A stretch of DNA of 64,000 nucleotides from Weissella confusa (GTDB lineage: Bacteria > Bacillota > Bacilli > Lactobacillales > Lactobacillaceae). The stretch covers positions 622,501-686,500 of the forward strand of contig CP168942.1 in assembly GCA_041871065.1 (NCBI GenBank), written 5' to 3'. Each line of letters opens with the position of its first letter. Position 1 is the stretch's first letter. Positions 9,004 through 18,008 of the stretch are shown here, piece after piece. A program made the translations under genes and the position numbers. The notes beneath the pieces were generated by a model. The model saw nothing but the letters and a program-made list of their open reading frames with translations, was not told the origin of the DNA and did not search any database.

Positions 9004-9571
9004 GTTAACGAAGGTTAGGTGGTGGGGTGTGTCGTCGCTATCGCGCCGAGGCAAGGCAGTTCGGGGCTATCTCCGGCAAAGTTCAAATCGGGGCAACCGA
9101 ATGGCGCGGACGCCATTCAGTGGGGCAAATAATTCCCCCTAATCCTTTTAGTCCTGTGTGGGCTTATCTGAATAGCGCCGGCCGTGCGGCATGTTGCCTC
9201 AATTTGAACGCTCCGATACCACCGAACTGCCTTGCCAGCAGCCGAGATATAATAATCCTTTTGAGATAATCATCTACCAGGAAATAAATGGGTGAACTGT
9301 TCACCCTATAGTATGGTGGTAGATGATTATCAAACAAATAGAGTGTCTCTCGGTTGCTGTGCTTGGCCCCGCCACGCGTATAGACACGTGCAGACCTTGA
9401 CCCGCAGGTGTGGGTTCTTAGCGGGTTTCCCGCTTAGATCCACGGGAGGTAAAGGAGTACGCGCCAACGGCGTGGACTCCGCTCCCTGCAGGTCATGGTC
9501 TGGACGTGTTAGCGTGCCTCAGAAGGGGCCAAGCACTCCGACCGTAAGGGCGGACACTAACCACTAACTAA
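9001..9571 (+). ncRNA. Candidate large structured non-coding RNA
   Basis: About 570 bases without a credible gene, richer in GC than the flanks, and packed with long-range helices. 9001-9007 pairs with 9565-9571 and 9013-9018 with 9557-9562, closing the whole element. A 5' domain has a perfect 15-bp helix 9050-9064/9222-9236, continued by 9081-9088/9202-9209 and 9090-9097/9193-9200, enclosing hairpin 9099-9106/9111-9118. A central hairpin has a perfect 15-bp stem 9265-9279/9317-9331 and an inner stem 9290-9296/9300-9306. A 3' domain has a perfect 12-bp stem 9359-9370/9525-9536, then 9373-9377/9512-9516, 9385-9389/9504-9508 and 9391-9396/9497-9502, with several small hairpins inside. It is not tmRNA, RNase P RNA or SRP RNA by their conserved motifs. 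Strand is assumed from the flanking genes. Confidence 0.75.
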
Positions 9572-9629
9572 TTTAAACAACAAATCCCCCGACAACGGGG
9601 ATACATATCAAATAGTAGAGGAAAGAATT

Positions 9630-9974
9630 ATGGTACAAGCACTTAATACAAAAATCGATCTAGAGGGTAACGCAAATGCGATGATGTCACCGGTTAACAT
9701 CAAACAAGGACGTATGTTCTATGGTGACCGAGGCATGGAGTTCCGTGCTAATGCTGGTGGTGGCTACATTCAAATTCCTTGGGATACCGTTGAATCAGTT
9801 AGTATGGAAATCTTTTTGAATTTCTATTACCGTGGCTTCTTCGTTAAGACGACTGCTGGCCAAGAATTTGAGTTTGTCGGCGCTAAAGCCAAGCAAGCGG
9901 TTGAAATCTTCCGTGCCCACCTTAAGCCGGAACAAATTCGCCGCCGTAAAGGTGTTTTGGAACGTAAAAAGTAA
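9630..9974 (+). CDS. manO: DUF956 family protein (ManO)
   Basis: A 114-aa cytoplasmic protein of the DUF956 family, whose genes usually lie directly behind mannose PTS operons in Lactobacillales, where they are called manO and suspected to modulate the PTS. It shows the family core GDRGMEFRANAGGGYIQIPW and FLNFYYRGFFVKT and ends in a very basic tail (RRRKGVLERKK). AGAGGAAAG precedes the ATG. Here it is separated from manN by about 690 bases holding a terminator and a structured RNA candidate, which is not the usual arrangement. Confidence 0.85.
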   Translation: MVQALNTKIDLEGNANAMMSPVNIKQGRMFYGDRGMEFRANAGGGYIQIPWDTVESVSMEIFLNFYYRGFFVKTTAGQEFEFVGAKAKQAVEIFRAHLKPEQIRRRKGVLERKK

Positions 9975-9977
9975 GTT

Positions 9978-9986
9978 TGCTATAAT
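9978..9986 (+). promoter_or_regulatory. Extended -10 promoter of the histidine phosphatase gene
   Basis: TGCTATAAT directly follows the manO stop codon and is an excellent extended -10 element. No good -35 box is seen, as is common for TGn promoters. Confidence 0.6.
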
Positions 9987-10007
9987 GGCGTTGAAAGGAC
10001 GGTTAGC

Positions 10008-10676
10008 ATGAAGACAATTAATTTGATCGTTGTGCGTCATGGTAAGACGTACTTTAATCGCTATAACAAGTTACAAGGATGGGGAAACTCGCCGTTAACT
10101 GAAGACGGAATTGCTGATGCGCAACGCGTGGGTGAGACGCTTGCGAACGTTTCATTCAAAGCAGCCTATAGTTCGGATACAACCCGTGCGATGGACACAG
10201 CCAAGTATATTTTGGCGGCTAACAAAGTGTCTGGGGATGTCACGTTAACAACCTCTTGGCATTTCCGCGAAGAGTTCTATGGTAGCTTTGAAGGTAGCAA
10301 TATGGATGTCGCCTGGACGGCAGCAGGCGCACCAGTTGGTCTGACAACCTATGCACAAATTGTTGATGCATATGGGGTTGATAGGACCAAGGATTTGCTG
10401 AAGGACGCTGATCCTTGGCATGATGCTGAAAATGCAACCGAGTATTGGGAACGTGTTGATGCAGGCTTTGCCCAAATTTTATCCGATGAACGACTACAAG
10501 ATGGTGATACAGTTTTGTTAATTAGTCACGGAAATACATTGATTTCGTTAGCTGACCGTTATGGACAAGGGAAGATTCAGGTGCACGAACGTCCTGCAAA
10601 TGGGTCGATCGCGCACATGGCATTGTCTGATACGGGAATTGAAATCACGCAATATAACAATAAAAAAGTGAATTAA
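10008..10676 (+). CDS. Histidine phosphatase family protein
   Basis: A 222-aa phosphoglycerate-mutase-like phosphatase. The catalytic RHGKT motif (about residues 9-13) includes the phospho-His, LQGWGNSPLTEDG follows, and the second catalytic His lies in LLISHGNTL (about residue 176). The insertions and lack of the classic mutase signature argue for a broad phosphatase rather than glycolytic mutase. AAAGGA lies 8 bases before ATG 10008. Single-gene unit with its own promoter and terminator; substrate unknown. Confidence 0.85.
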   Translation: MKTINLIVVRHGKTYFNRYNKLQGWGNSPLTEDGIADAQRVGETLANVSFKAAYSSDTTRAMDTAKYILAANKVSGDVTLTTSWHFREEFYGSFEGSNMDVAWTAAGAPVGLTTYAQIVDAYGVDRTKDLLKDADPWHDAENATEYWERVDAGFAQILSDERLQDGDTVLLISHGNTLISLADRYGQGKIQVHERPANGSIAHMALSDTGIEITQYNNKKVN

Positions 10677-10682
10677 CATTCG

Positions 10683-10724
10683 GGACCGAACAAATCTTTA
10701 TTTTGGGATTTCGGTCCTTTTTTA
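10683..10724 (+). terminator. Terminator of the histidine phosphatase gene
   Basis: GGACCGAA pairs with TTCGGTCC, with AAATC/GATTT extending the stem inside, followed by six T residues. Confidence 0.85.
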
Positions 10725-10870
10725 GTAAATTTCCGAAAAAACTAAAAATTTAAACTCCAAGAAAAGGTAAATTTTATGGTTCGTTTATGAATACGTGCTA
10801 AAATAACAAATGAAACTTTTGTGACATTTGTGTTGCGAAAAAGACAGAAATATGTGCGAGAGGTTTAGAT

Positions 10871-11020
10871 ATGATTGAAAAGCTGGTGGCAATGAGTCAG
10901 CAGCCAGTTGTGAAATTTGTTTTGCAAACGCTGTTTTACGCAGTTGTATTGATGATTTTGTTCTATTTGTACGGCTATTCAGGTTTAGGCCAAGGACACT
11001 TTATTTATAACGAATTCTAG
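10871..11020 (+). CDS. dltX: DltX, D-alanylation accessory protein (49 aa)
   Basis: A short membrane protein that opens most dlt operons. It has one membrane segment (about residues 17-35, [19 protein letters not shown]) and ends with the diagnostic C-terminal motif FIYNEF, thought to carry D-alanine on the outer face of the membrane. GAGAGGTTTAGAT precedes ATG 10871. It lies 29 bases upstream of dltA. The preceding 144 bases contain TGCTAAAAT (about 10797), a good extended -10 for the operon. Confidence 0.95.
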   Translation: MIEKLVAMSQQPVVKFVLQTLFYAVVLMILFYLYGYSGLGQGHFIYNEF

Positions 11021-11049
11021 AGATAAGAGATTTTTGGGGGCTTAGTAAC

Positions 11050-12591
11050 ATGCAAGTTACGAACATGTTGAAGACGATTGATGGATACGCACAAACACAA
11101 CCAGATATGGCTGTCTACAATGTGCTAGGTGAGACGCACTCATACGCTGATTTGAAGCGCGACTCAGATGGATTGGCAGCTTACGTCGATTCGCTTGATT
11201 TACCAGATAAGTCATTGGTGATGGTATTTGGTGGTCAAGAATATGAAATGTTGGCAACTTTTGTTGGTTTGAGCAAGTCAGGCCACGCTTATGCACCGGT
11301 TGATGTTAACTCAGCTAATGAGCGTTTGCTAAACATTTTGTCAATTGGTAAGCCAAGCTTGGTCATTGCGGTTGACCCGTTGCCAATTGAGATTACGGAC
11401 GTGCCGGTTATTGATATCTATCAATTGCAAACGGCCTTCAAGTCAGGTGCTTCATATGAGATGACGCACGCTGTTGAAGGAGATGATAATTACTACATCA
11501 TCTTTACTTCAGGAACGACCGGATTGCCAAAGGGTGTGCAAATTTCACACAACAACCTATTGTCATACACGAACTGGATGCTAAACACTGAGGACTTCTC
11601 AGTACCAGAGCAACCACAAATGTTGGCACAACCACCATACTCATTTGACTTGTCAGTGATGTATTGGGCACCAACGTTGGCAATGGGTGGTACGTTGTAC
11701 GCGCTACCAAAGCATGTAACGGAAAACTTCAAGGAGTTGTTTGCTGTTTTGCCAGATTTGCCAATTCAAGTTTGGACATCAACACCATCATTTGCGGACA
11801 TGGCCATGTTGTCAGAAGACTTTACGGCTGAAAAGATGCCACAAATTAAGTACTTCTACTTCGATGGTGAGGAGCTAACGGTAAGCACGGCAGCTAAGTT
11901 GCACGAACGCTTCCCAGAAGCTCGCATCGTGAATGCCTATGGCCCAACGGAAGCAACGGTTGCTTTGTCAGCAGTTGCCATTACGCCAGCAATGATTGAA
12001 AAGGCTGAGCGCTTGCCAATTGGTTTCCCAAAGCCTGATTCACCAACCTTTGTCATGGACGAAGAGGGGAACAAGTTGCCAGTTGGTGAACAAGGAGAAA
12101 TCATTGTTTCAGGTCCAGCTGTGTCAAAGGGTTACTTGAACAACCCTGAAAAGACAGCTGCTGCTTTCTTTGAATTGGATGGTCAACCAGCTTATCACAC
12201 CGGTGACCTTGGCTTCTTTGATGAAGATGGCATGTTGCACTACGGTGGTCGTTTGGACTTCCAAATCAAGTTCAATGGTTACCGTATCGAGTTGGAAGAA
12301 GTGTCTCACGTCTTGAACTTGTCACAATACGTTGAATCAGCTGTGGCTGTGCCACGTTACAACGACCAACACAAGGTGCAAAACTTGTTGGCATATGTGG
12401 TTGTAAAGCCAGGTGTTCGTGAGCAATTCGAAAAGGATTTGCAATTGACGAAGGCTATCAAGGAAGACTTGAAGGACGATATGATGCCTTACATGATGCC
12501 ATCACGTTTCTTGTACCGTGATGACTTGCCAATTACGCCAAACGGTAAGATTAACATCAAGGCTTTGATTGCTGAGGTTAACAATCGATGA
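11050..12591 (+). CDS. dltA: D-alanine--poly(phosphoribitol) ligase subunit 1
   Basis: The adenylation enzyme (513 aa) that activates D-alanine with ATP and loads it on DltC for teichoic acid D-alanylation. ANL-superfamily motifs are clear: [13 protein letters not shown] (about residues 149-161), the NAYGPTEAT loop (about 297), YHTGDLG (about 380) and the C-terminal lysine in [10 protein letters not shown]. Cytoplasmic. ATG follows a TTTTTGGGGG ribosome-binding region, and its TGA overlaps the dltB ATG. Confidence 0.97.
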   Translation: MQVTNMLKTIDGYAQTQPDMAVYNVLGETHSYADLKRDSDGLAAYVDSLDLPDKSLVMVFGGQEYEMLATFVGLSKSGHAYAPVDVNSANERLLNILSIGKPSLVIAVDPLPIEITDVPVIDIYQLQTAFKSGASYEMTHAVEGDDNYYIIFTSGTTGLPKGVQISHNNLLSYTNWMLNTEDFSVPEQPQMLAQPPYSFDLSVMYWAPTLAMGGTLYALPKHVTENFKELFAVLPDLPIQVWTSTPSFADMAMLSEDFTAEKMPQIKYFYFDGEELTVSTAAKLHERFPEARIVNAYGPTEATVALSAVAITPAMIEKAERLPIGFPKPDSPTFVMDEEGNKLPVGEQGEIIVSGPAVSKGYLNNPEKTAAAFFELDGQPAYHTGDLGFFDEDGMLHYGGRLDFQIKFNGYRIELEEVSHVLNLSQYVESAVAVPRYNDQHKVQNLLAYVVVKPGVREQFEKDLQLTKAIKEDLKDDMMPYMMPSRFLYRDDLPITPNGKINIKALIAEVNNR

Positions 12592-13814
12592 TGGATTGGC
12601 TTAAAGCATTGCCAAATTGGCAGCCATATGGTGATCCACAATACTTTGGGTACTTAGTTTTGGCGTTAGTGCCAATTGTGATTGCCATGCTGTATGGTAA
12701 GCGAATCAAGTGGTATGAAGGTCTGGTGTCATTAGCGTTCATCGTGTTGATGTTTGCTGGGACACATTGGCAACAGTTTATCGCATTGATTGGCTACATT
12801 ATTTGGCAGATGGTGATGGTGTTTGGTTATGCAGCATACCGTAAGCGAGCCGACAACAAGTGGGTGTTCTACGGCGCTGTCTTGTTAGACATCTTGCCAT
12901 TGGCGATTGTTAAAATCACGCCAGCTATCGATAATGGTCAAAATTCATTGCTTGGATTTTTGGGGATTTCATACTTGATGTTCCGTTCAGTCGGTATGAT
13001 TATGGAAATCCGCGATGGCGTGTTGAAGGAATTTTCATTGCCACAGTTCATGCGGTTTATGTTGTTCATGCCAACGCTGTCATCAGGACCAATTGATCGT
13101 TACCGTCGTTTCAATGAAGATTATGAAAATGTACCTGATCGCGACAAGTATTTGGGTATGCTTGAAAAGGCAGTTAAGTACTTGTTCTTAGGATTCTTGT
13201 ACAAGTTTGTCTTGGCTTACATTTTCGGGTCGTTGTTGTTGCCACCTTTGGAACAGGCAGCCTTACGGGCAGGCGGATTATTCAATCTACCAACGCTAGG
13301 GGTTATGTACGCTTACGGATTCGACTTGTTCTTTGATTTTGCGGGGTATTCATTGTTTGCCGTTGCCATCTCATACATGATGGGAATTGAAACGCCGATT
13401 AACTTCGATAAGCCATTTATGGCGAAGAATTTGAAGGACTTCTGGAATCGTTGGCACATGTCATTGAGTTTTTGGTTCCGTGACTACATCTTCATGCGTT
13501 TGGTCATGGTTCTGATGCGCAACAAAGTATTCAAGAACCGTAATGTCACATCAGGTGTGGCCTACATCATCAATATGACGATTATGGGATTCTGGCACGG
13601 TGTGACGTGGTACTACATTTCTTATGGAATCTTCCACGGTGTTGCACTGGTCATCAATGACTGGTGGCTACGTTATAAGAAGCGTCACAAGGGACAAGTG
13701 CCACACAACAAGTTTACGGAGGCCTTCGCCATCTTCTTCACGTTTAATGTCGTGATGTTGAGTTTCTTGTTGTTCTCTGGTTTCTTGAACCAACTTTGGT
13801 TCCACCAACACTAA
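12588..13814 (+). CDS. dltB: D-alanyl transfer protein DltB (MBOAT family)
   Basis: A polytopic membrane O-acyltransferase (408 aa) that hands D-alanine from DltC across the membrane. The MBOAT hallmark is present: [16 protein letters not shown] (about residue 285) and the catalytic His in [11 protein letters not shown] (about residue 331). About 11 hydrophobic segments are seen. It overlaps dltA by ATGA, indicating translational coupling; a second ATG lies one codon later. Confidence 0.97.
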   Translation: MMDWLKALPNWQPYGDPQYFGYLVLALVPIVIAMLYGKRIKWYEGLVSLAFIVLMFAGTHWQQFIALIGYIIWQMVMVFGYAAYRKRADNKWVFYGAVLLDILPLAIVKITPAIDNGQNSLLGFLGISYLMFRSVGMIMEIRDGVLKEFSLPQFMRFMLFMPTLSSGPIDRYRRFNEDYENVPDRDKYLGMLEKAVKYLFLGFLYKFVLAYIFGSLLLPPLEQAALRAGGLFNLPTLGVMYAYGFDLFFDFAGYSLFAVAISYMMGIETPINFDKPFMAKNLKDFWNRWHMSLSFWFRDYIFMRLVMVLMRNKVFKNRNVTSGVAYIINMTIMGFWHGVTWYYISYGIFHGVALVINDWWLRYKKRHKGQVPHNKFTEAFAIFFTFNVVMLSFLLFSGFLNQLWFHQH

Positions 13815-13845
13815 CAGTTATAGTTTAAAAATGGGGTAAATAAAA

Positions 13846-14085
13846 ATGGATGTAAAAGCAGAATTGATTGCCATGATTAATGACTTGTTCTTGGAAGATG
13901 TTTCCGACATGATGGATGAAGATTTGTTCGATGCCGGTATCATGGATTCAATGGGAACGGTTGAGCTTGTGCTAGAAATCGAATCAAAGTTTAACATTAA
14001 GGTGCCAGTATCAGAAATGGGCCGTGACGATTGGAACACTGCTAACAAGATTATCGAAGGTATCGAGGAGTTGCGTAATGCTTAA
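13846..14085 (+). CDS. dltC: D-alanyl carrier protein DltC
   Basis: A 79-aa acidic carrier protein. The phosphopantetheine attachment Ser lies in [13 protein letters not shown] (about residues 26-38). It accepts D-alanine from DltA and presents it to DltB. Length and helix pattern are typical. It starts 31 bases after dltB and its end overlaps the dltD start by eight bases. Confidence 0.97.
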   Translation: MDVKAELIAMINDLFLEDVSDMMDEDLFDAGIMDSMGTVELVLEIESKFNIKVPVSEMGRDDWNTANKIIEGIEELRNA

Positions 14086-15340
14086 ACGATTGGGACTAAT
14101 TTTTGGTCCTGTCATCTTAGCTTTTGCACTTGTCGTTGCGGTGATTGAGTTGGCACCGATGTCAACCAACAAACACAATTTTCAAGATGAGCAGCGCGCT
14201 GCTAACGCCTTGACGCCAACGGTTTTTAAAAATCAAACGTTGAAGCAACGGGCCTTAACGGATCCAAAGCACCGCTTCGTGCCTTTCTTTGGTTCAAGTG
14301 AATGGAGCCGTATGGATTCTTTGCACCCATCAGTTTTGGCGCAAGCGTATGATCGTTCATACCGACCATTTTTGCTTGGTCAGCGTGGTGCACAGTCTTT
14401 GACGCAATACTTCGGTATGCAGCAAATTAGTCAGCAAATGCAAGGGAAGCAAGCCGTTTATGTGATTTCACCACAATGGTTTGTGAAGCAAGGTGAGGAC
14501 TCGGCAGCGTTCAAGTATTACTTTAGTCAGGCCCAGGCATTGACCTGGTTGCAATCGGCTGGTGATACACCTACTGATCGCTATGCCGCAAAGCGTTTGC
14601 TACAAATGAATGTGTCGAGTGCTTTGACAGGTTATTTGAAGAAGATTGCCAAGGGTGAAAAGTTGTCTGATGGCGATCGAAACATGATTGGGCTACGACT
14701 AGATTTCATTAATCACCAAGACGCGTTGTTCGCAGACTTCCAATTGGGCAATAACTACGAAAAGAAGATTTTGCCTAAGACGAAGATTTTGCCACAACCT
14801 TATAATGAACAAAAGCTTGAATCATTAGCTGATAAGTTGGCGGCAAAGCGTACGACAAACAACACTTTTGGTATTGATAATGCGTTCTACAAGCAACGTG
14901 TTGCCAAGCACGTGAAGGCCTTGTCTGGCTCACAAAAGTCATTTGATTACACGAACTCACCTGAATATGGTGACTTCGAATTGTCATTGCAACAATTTGC
15001 TAAGACGAAGACAAATGTCTTGTTTGTGATTCCACCAGTTAATGAAAAGTGGGCTAAGTATACTGGACTTGATATGACTATGTATCAAGATGCTGTGGCT
15101 AAAATCCGCTATCAATTAACTTCACAAGGGTTCACTAATATTGCAGACTTCTCTCAAGATGGTGGCAAGGCGCACTTTATGCAAGATACCATTCACCTTG
15201 GTTGGCGTGGCTGGTTGGCCATGGACAAGAAAGTGAACCACTTCCTAACGACGCCAAGTAAGACGCCGACGTACGACATGAATGATCAATTCTTTGATGA
15301 CTCATGGGCTACGGCGAAAAATGTCGCTGCTTTTAGATAA
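14078..15340 (+). CDS. dltD: D-alanyl-lipoteichoic acid biosynthesis protein DltD
   Basis: A 420-aa protein anchored by an N-terminal membrane segment ([20 protein letters not shown]) with an extracellular SGNH-like catalytic domain. The nucleophile Ser is in FFGSSEWSR and the catalytic His in [10 protein letters not shown] near the C-terminus. It completes D-alanine transfer to teichoic acid. ATG 14078 is chosen because GAGGAG lies 6 bases upstream at the end of dltC; the upstream in-frame ATG at 14024 would sit inside dltC without a ribosome-binding site. Confidence 0.95.
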   Translation: MLKRLGLIFGPVILAFALVVAVIELAPMSTNKHNFQDEQRAANALTPTVFKNQTLKQRALTDPKHRFVPFFGSSEWSRMDSLHPSVLAQAYDRSYRPFLLGQRGAQSLTQYFGMQQISQQMQGKQAVYVISPQWFVKQGEDSAAFKYYFSQAQALTWLQSAGDTPTDRYAAKRLLQMNVSSALTGYLKKIAKGEKLSDGDRNMIGLRLDFINHQDALFADFQLGNNYEKKILPKTKILPQPYNEQKLESLADKLAAKRTTNNTFGIDNAFYKQRVAKHVKALSGSQKSFDYTNSPEYGDFELSLQQFAKTKTNVLFVIPPVNEKWAKYTGLDMTMYQDAVAKIRYQLTSQGFTNIADFSQDGGKAHFMQDTIHLGWRGWLAMDKKVNHFLTTPSKTPTYDMNDQFFDDSWATAKNVAAFR

Positions 15341-15372
15341 TCAGCATAATTGACAGTTGTAGTGGTAGAATA

Positions 15373-15411
15373 ATGGCGATTAGATATGATGTCTAATCGC
15401 CATTTTTTGAC
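15373..15411 (+). terminator. Terminator of the dlt operon
   Basis: AATGGCGATTAGA pairs perfectly with TCTAATCGCCATT, followed by TTTTTT. Confidence 0.9.
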
Positions 15412-15456
15412 CACTTATGACTGCGACGTTCCGAATTTTATGAAAGGATGGCGCGT

Positions 15457-16599
15457 ATGAAAGAAAATATACAGGCTGTCCGGCGTGCGATGCAGCAAAT
15501 GTTACCACTCGTTTTGATGCTAACGTGGCTTTATTTACTGCAACAATTATTCTTACGACCAGATGGTTATTTTGCGGTCACACTCGGATATGGGCGCAAT
15601 GTTATCCCAACTTTTGGCGAAATCAATCGCGTTGTGACCTTGTTTTTAGACAAAGGCTTTCAAATCATGGGAGTCTTGGTTATCGTCTTGGCGATTCAAA
15701 AACGCTTACAAGATGAATTCCAAGGGCATCAGCAAACGATATTACTATCGCTTGTGACGTTGGTGAGTTGGCAAATGCTGAACACCACCGCGAGTCTCAT
15801 GAATTTGGCAGTATTGCCGTTGATGGTATTTGCCATTATGGTACCGGTTCAACTGGTTAAACCAAGGCACCGGTATCTGGTAGCGATTGTAGTGACCCTA
15901 ATCATCGGGGCGTATGCTGTTACCTTGCACAGTTGGTTAAAACTTTCTTTGTTCGGCCTAATGCAGCAGGGGCTAATCACGTTAATTGGGGATGGGTCGA
16001 CTGACCTTTGGCAGACCTGGTTATGGGTGCTGGTAGCCGTTTTTGGAAACTGGTTTGGCTTAAATGCAGTTGCTGGTGTAATCCGCCCAGACATTTCAGC
16101 TACCGCAGCAAACGAAAATTTGGTGGCTGCCCTGCAACATCAAACAATTCCGCATGTGTTCTCGTTATATCCACTATCTGCATTTGTGTGGTTTGGTGGT
16201 GCGGGATTAATGTTGGCATTGTTAATCACGTACTTAATTCAAGCGCGGAATAAGCCGTTGCCATTGTTATTAATCCTAACGATAATTCCAACCTTTTTTG
16301 ATCAGTGGTGGGCGCTTGCGTTTGCGCTACCAATTATGTGGAATTGGCGTGTTCTGCGTACGATGATAATAGCCTCTACCGTTAATCTAGGCATTGGTGC
16401 CTTGTTGCTGGCCGTGCATTTGGCACCAGCTGTCTATTGGGTGCCATCAGGAACGCCAACAATTCTATTTGGTGGCCTAGCTTCACATAATATGTGGCTG
16501 TACATTCTTGTGACAATTGGCTTGTTAGCGTTGGATGTTGTGATTTTCTGGCGTGTTGTGCAAGAACTGCATAAGAGTGGGGAGGTTGCCTATGCGTAA
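15457..16599 (+). CDS. Orphan PTS EIIC-like membrane protein
   Basis: A 380-aa protein with about ten membrane segments. The stretch PSGTPTILFGGLAS (about residues 330-343) and the layout of the C-terminal half resemble lactose/cellobiose-type EIIC permeases (compare PWTTPPILSGFLAT-like motifs), but the N-terminal half is divergent and no EIIA or EIIB gene is near. It could be a PTS-related permease working without phosphorylation, or a diverged remnant. ATG 15457 is chosen because AAAGGA (15443-15448) is 8 bases upstream; an in-frame ATG at 15448 abuts it. The gene overlaps the next one by 8 bases. Confidence 0.6.
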   Translation: MKENIQAVRRAMQQMLPLVLMLTWLYLLQQLFLRPDGYFAVTLGYGRNVIPTFGEINRVVTLFLDKGFQIMGVLVIVLAIQKRLQDEFQGHQQTILLSLVTLVSWQMLNTTASLMNLAVLPLMVFAIMVPVQLVKPRHRYLVAIVVTLIIGAYAVTLHSWLKLSLFGLMQQGLITLIGDGSTDLWQTWLWVLVAVFGNWFGLNAVAGVIRPDISATAANENLVAALQHQTIPHVFSLYPLSAFVWFGGAGLMLALLITYLIQARNKPLPLLLILTIIPTFFDQWWALAFALPIMWNWRVLRTMIIASTVNLGIGALLLAVHLAPAVYWVPSGTPTILFGGLASHNMWLYILVTIGLLALDVVIFWRVVQELHKSGEVAYA

Positions 16600-17434
16600 A
16601 CGCTGGTTAATGTTAATACTAGGATTACTAAGCGTCCTCTTGATTACAATGGCGATTGTTGGGCTTCGTTGGAGTCAGAGCAAAACGACGACAAATCAAC
16701 GAATCTTTAACTCACGCATGACGCCAACGATTTTAATTCCGGGGTCATCAGCTTCGCAGAATCGGTTTGATCAGCTAATTGCCCAACTGAATAAGGGTGA
16801 CAATAAGCACAGCCTAGTGAAGGTGACGGTTAAGACTGATAATTCAATGGTCACGACTGGAAAGGTGCGTAATGGTGATTTAGCACCGTATTTTGTGGTG
16901 GCATTTGAGAATAATCATGATGGTTATGCCAATATAAAAAAGCAGGCCAGCTGGTTTAATGAAGCTTTGCAGATGCTGCAGAAGAAATATCGTTTCCGTC
17001 AATTTCAAGCCATCGGGCATTCGAATGGTGGCTTAATTTGGACGCGCTTTTTGGAAAAGTATTATGATAACGATAGTCAGCATATCAACGTGCTCATGAC
17101 CATCGGGACGCCATACAACTTTGAAGAAACAAATTCTAAGAACCGCACGCAAATGTTGCAGGATTTTATTAAAGAACGTGACGAATTACCGAGCGATTTA
17201 ACCGTGTATTCAATTATGGGAACTGAAACCTATGACGATGATGGCATTGTGCCAGAACAGTCGGTACAAACCGGCAAATTCATCTTCCAAAAACAGGTTG
17301 CCCATTTTACTGAAATTACAGTGACTGGGGATGACGCACAGCACTCTGATTTGCCACAAAATCAACAAATTGTCGATCTGATTCAGCAGTATGTACTGCC
17401 TAGGAATCAAGATGTGCCAGGCAATCGGAAATAG
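16592..17434 (+). CDS. Alpha/beta hydrolase with N-terminal membrane anchor (DUF915-like)
   Basis: A 280-aa exported or membrane-anchored hydrolase. An N-terminal hydrophobic segment (about residues 5-23) is followed by the family start TPTILIPGSSASQNRF, the nucleophile elbow GHSNGG (about residue 148), GTPYNFEE after it, and a late Asp/His region (TYDDDGIVP and DAQHSDLPQN). These are the marks of the DUF915 group of lactobacillus surface hydrolases. Substrate unknown. GGGGAGGTTGCCT precedes ATG 16592, inside the end of the EIIC-like gene, so the two are translationally coupled. Confidence 0.8.
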   Translation: MRKRWLMLILGLLSVLLITMAIVGLRWSQSKTTTNQRIFNSRMTPTILIPGSSASQNRFDQLIAQLNKGDNKHSLVKVTVKTDNSMVTTGKVRNGDLAPYFVVAFENNHDGYANIKKQASWFNEALQMLQKKYRFRQFQAIGHSNGGLIWTRFLEKYYDNDSQHINVLMTIGTPYNFEETNSKNRTQMLQDFIKERDELPSDLTVYSIMGTETYDDDGIVPEQSVQTGKFIFQKQVAHFTEITVTGDDAQHSDLPQNQQIVDLIQQYVLPRNQDVPGNRK

Positions 17435-17436
17435 AA

Positions 17437-17475
17437 AAGGCGTGAACAAACGGATTGTTTGTTCACGCCTTATGT
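17437..17475. terminator. Bidirectional terminator between convergent genes
   Basis: AAGGCGTGAACAAAC pairs perfectly over 15 bases with GTTTGTTCACGCCTT. It lies between the hydrolase and the minus-strand unknown gene. Confidence 0.85.
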
Positions 17476-17477
17476 TT

Positions 17478-17870
17478 TTAGTTCCAGAAAATTTGAACTT
17501 CACCGTCAGTGTGGAATGAGTATTCAAAATCTGAGTTATCCAAAATGTCAGCAACACCGCTTTGAACGAGCGTGTTGAAAACAGAAATTGGCATTTCGTT
17601 GGCCAAAACAAGTTGTTCACGCAAAGCAGGGGTCTTGCGGAAGTGGAATTGGTAGTGACCAATTACGACATCACGCACGAAGTCTTGCAAGTCGTGTAGG
17701 TTAACCGTTGCTGATTCGAAACCGAAGTCGGCAACCGTTGCGATGATTTCAGTCAAACGCTTGGCGATAGCATCCTCGATTTGCTCACGTACATCGGCGT
17801 GGGCAGCTTCAGGCTTCCAGTCGGCAGGGTGTGACAATTCTTGCTTTGCAATCAAGTTCTTGTTCGTCAT
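17478..17870 (-). CDS. Unknown conserved-looking protein (130 aa)
   Basis: I do not recognise a domain. The product is a soluble acidic protein with a predicted helical first half (NLIAKQELSHPADWKPEA then DVREQIEDAIAKRLTEII) and a C-terminal part ending GEVQIFWN. ATG 17870 follows CGAGGATGTC on the minus strand; upstream in-frame codons lack a ribosome-binding site. It stands alone between the hydrolase terminator and the divergently transcribed nuclease gene. Confidence 0.65.
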   Translation of the reverse strand: MTNKNLIAKQELSHPADWKPEAAHADVREQIEDAIAKRLTEIIATVADFGFESATVNLHDLQDFVRDVVIGHYQFHFRKTPALREQLVLANEMPISVFNTLVQSGVADILDNSDFEYSFHTDGEVQIFWN

Positions 17871-18008
17871 AATGACATCCTCGTTTATATTTATTAATTG
17901 CCCTAATAATACCAGATAACATGCAACTTTTGACAGTTCAAAGACAATATTAAGTAGAACTTGCTGGTATAATAATATCTCAGGGATATAAGAGAAGGAG
18001 TTTTTGAC

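Noticed and set aside
9027..9269. Open reading frame of 80 codons inside the structured region
   Set aside because: It overlaps perfect long-range helices, has no ribosome-binding site and an unlikely composition (Cys/Arg/Ala/Pro-rich).
9292..9567. Open reading frame of 91 codons inside the structured region
   Set aside because: Same reasons: it follows the RNA-like helices, lacks a ribosome-binding site, and its product looks random.
9001..9571. Identification as tmRNA, RNase P RNA, SRP RNA, or a group I or II intron
   Set aside because: None of the conserved sequences is present (no tRNA-like ends, no GAGGAAAGTCC, no SRP domain IV loop, no intron domain V hairpin).
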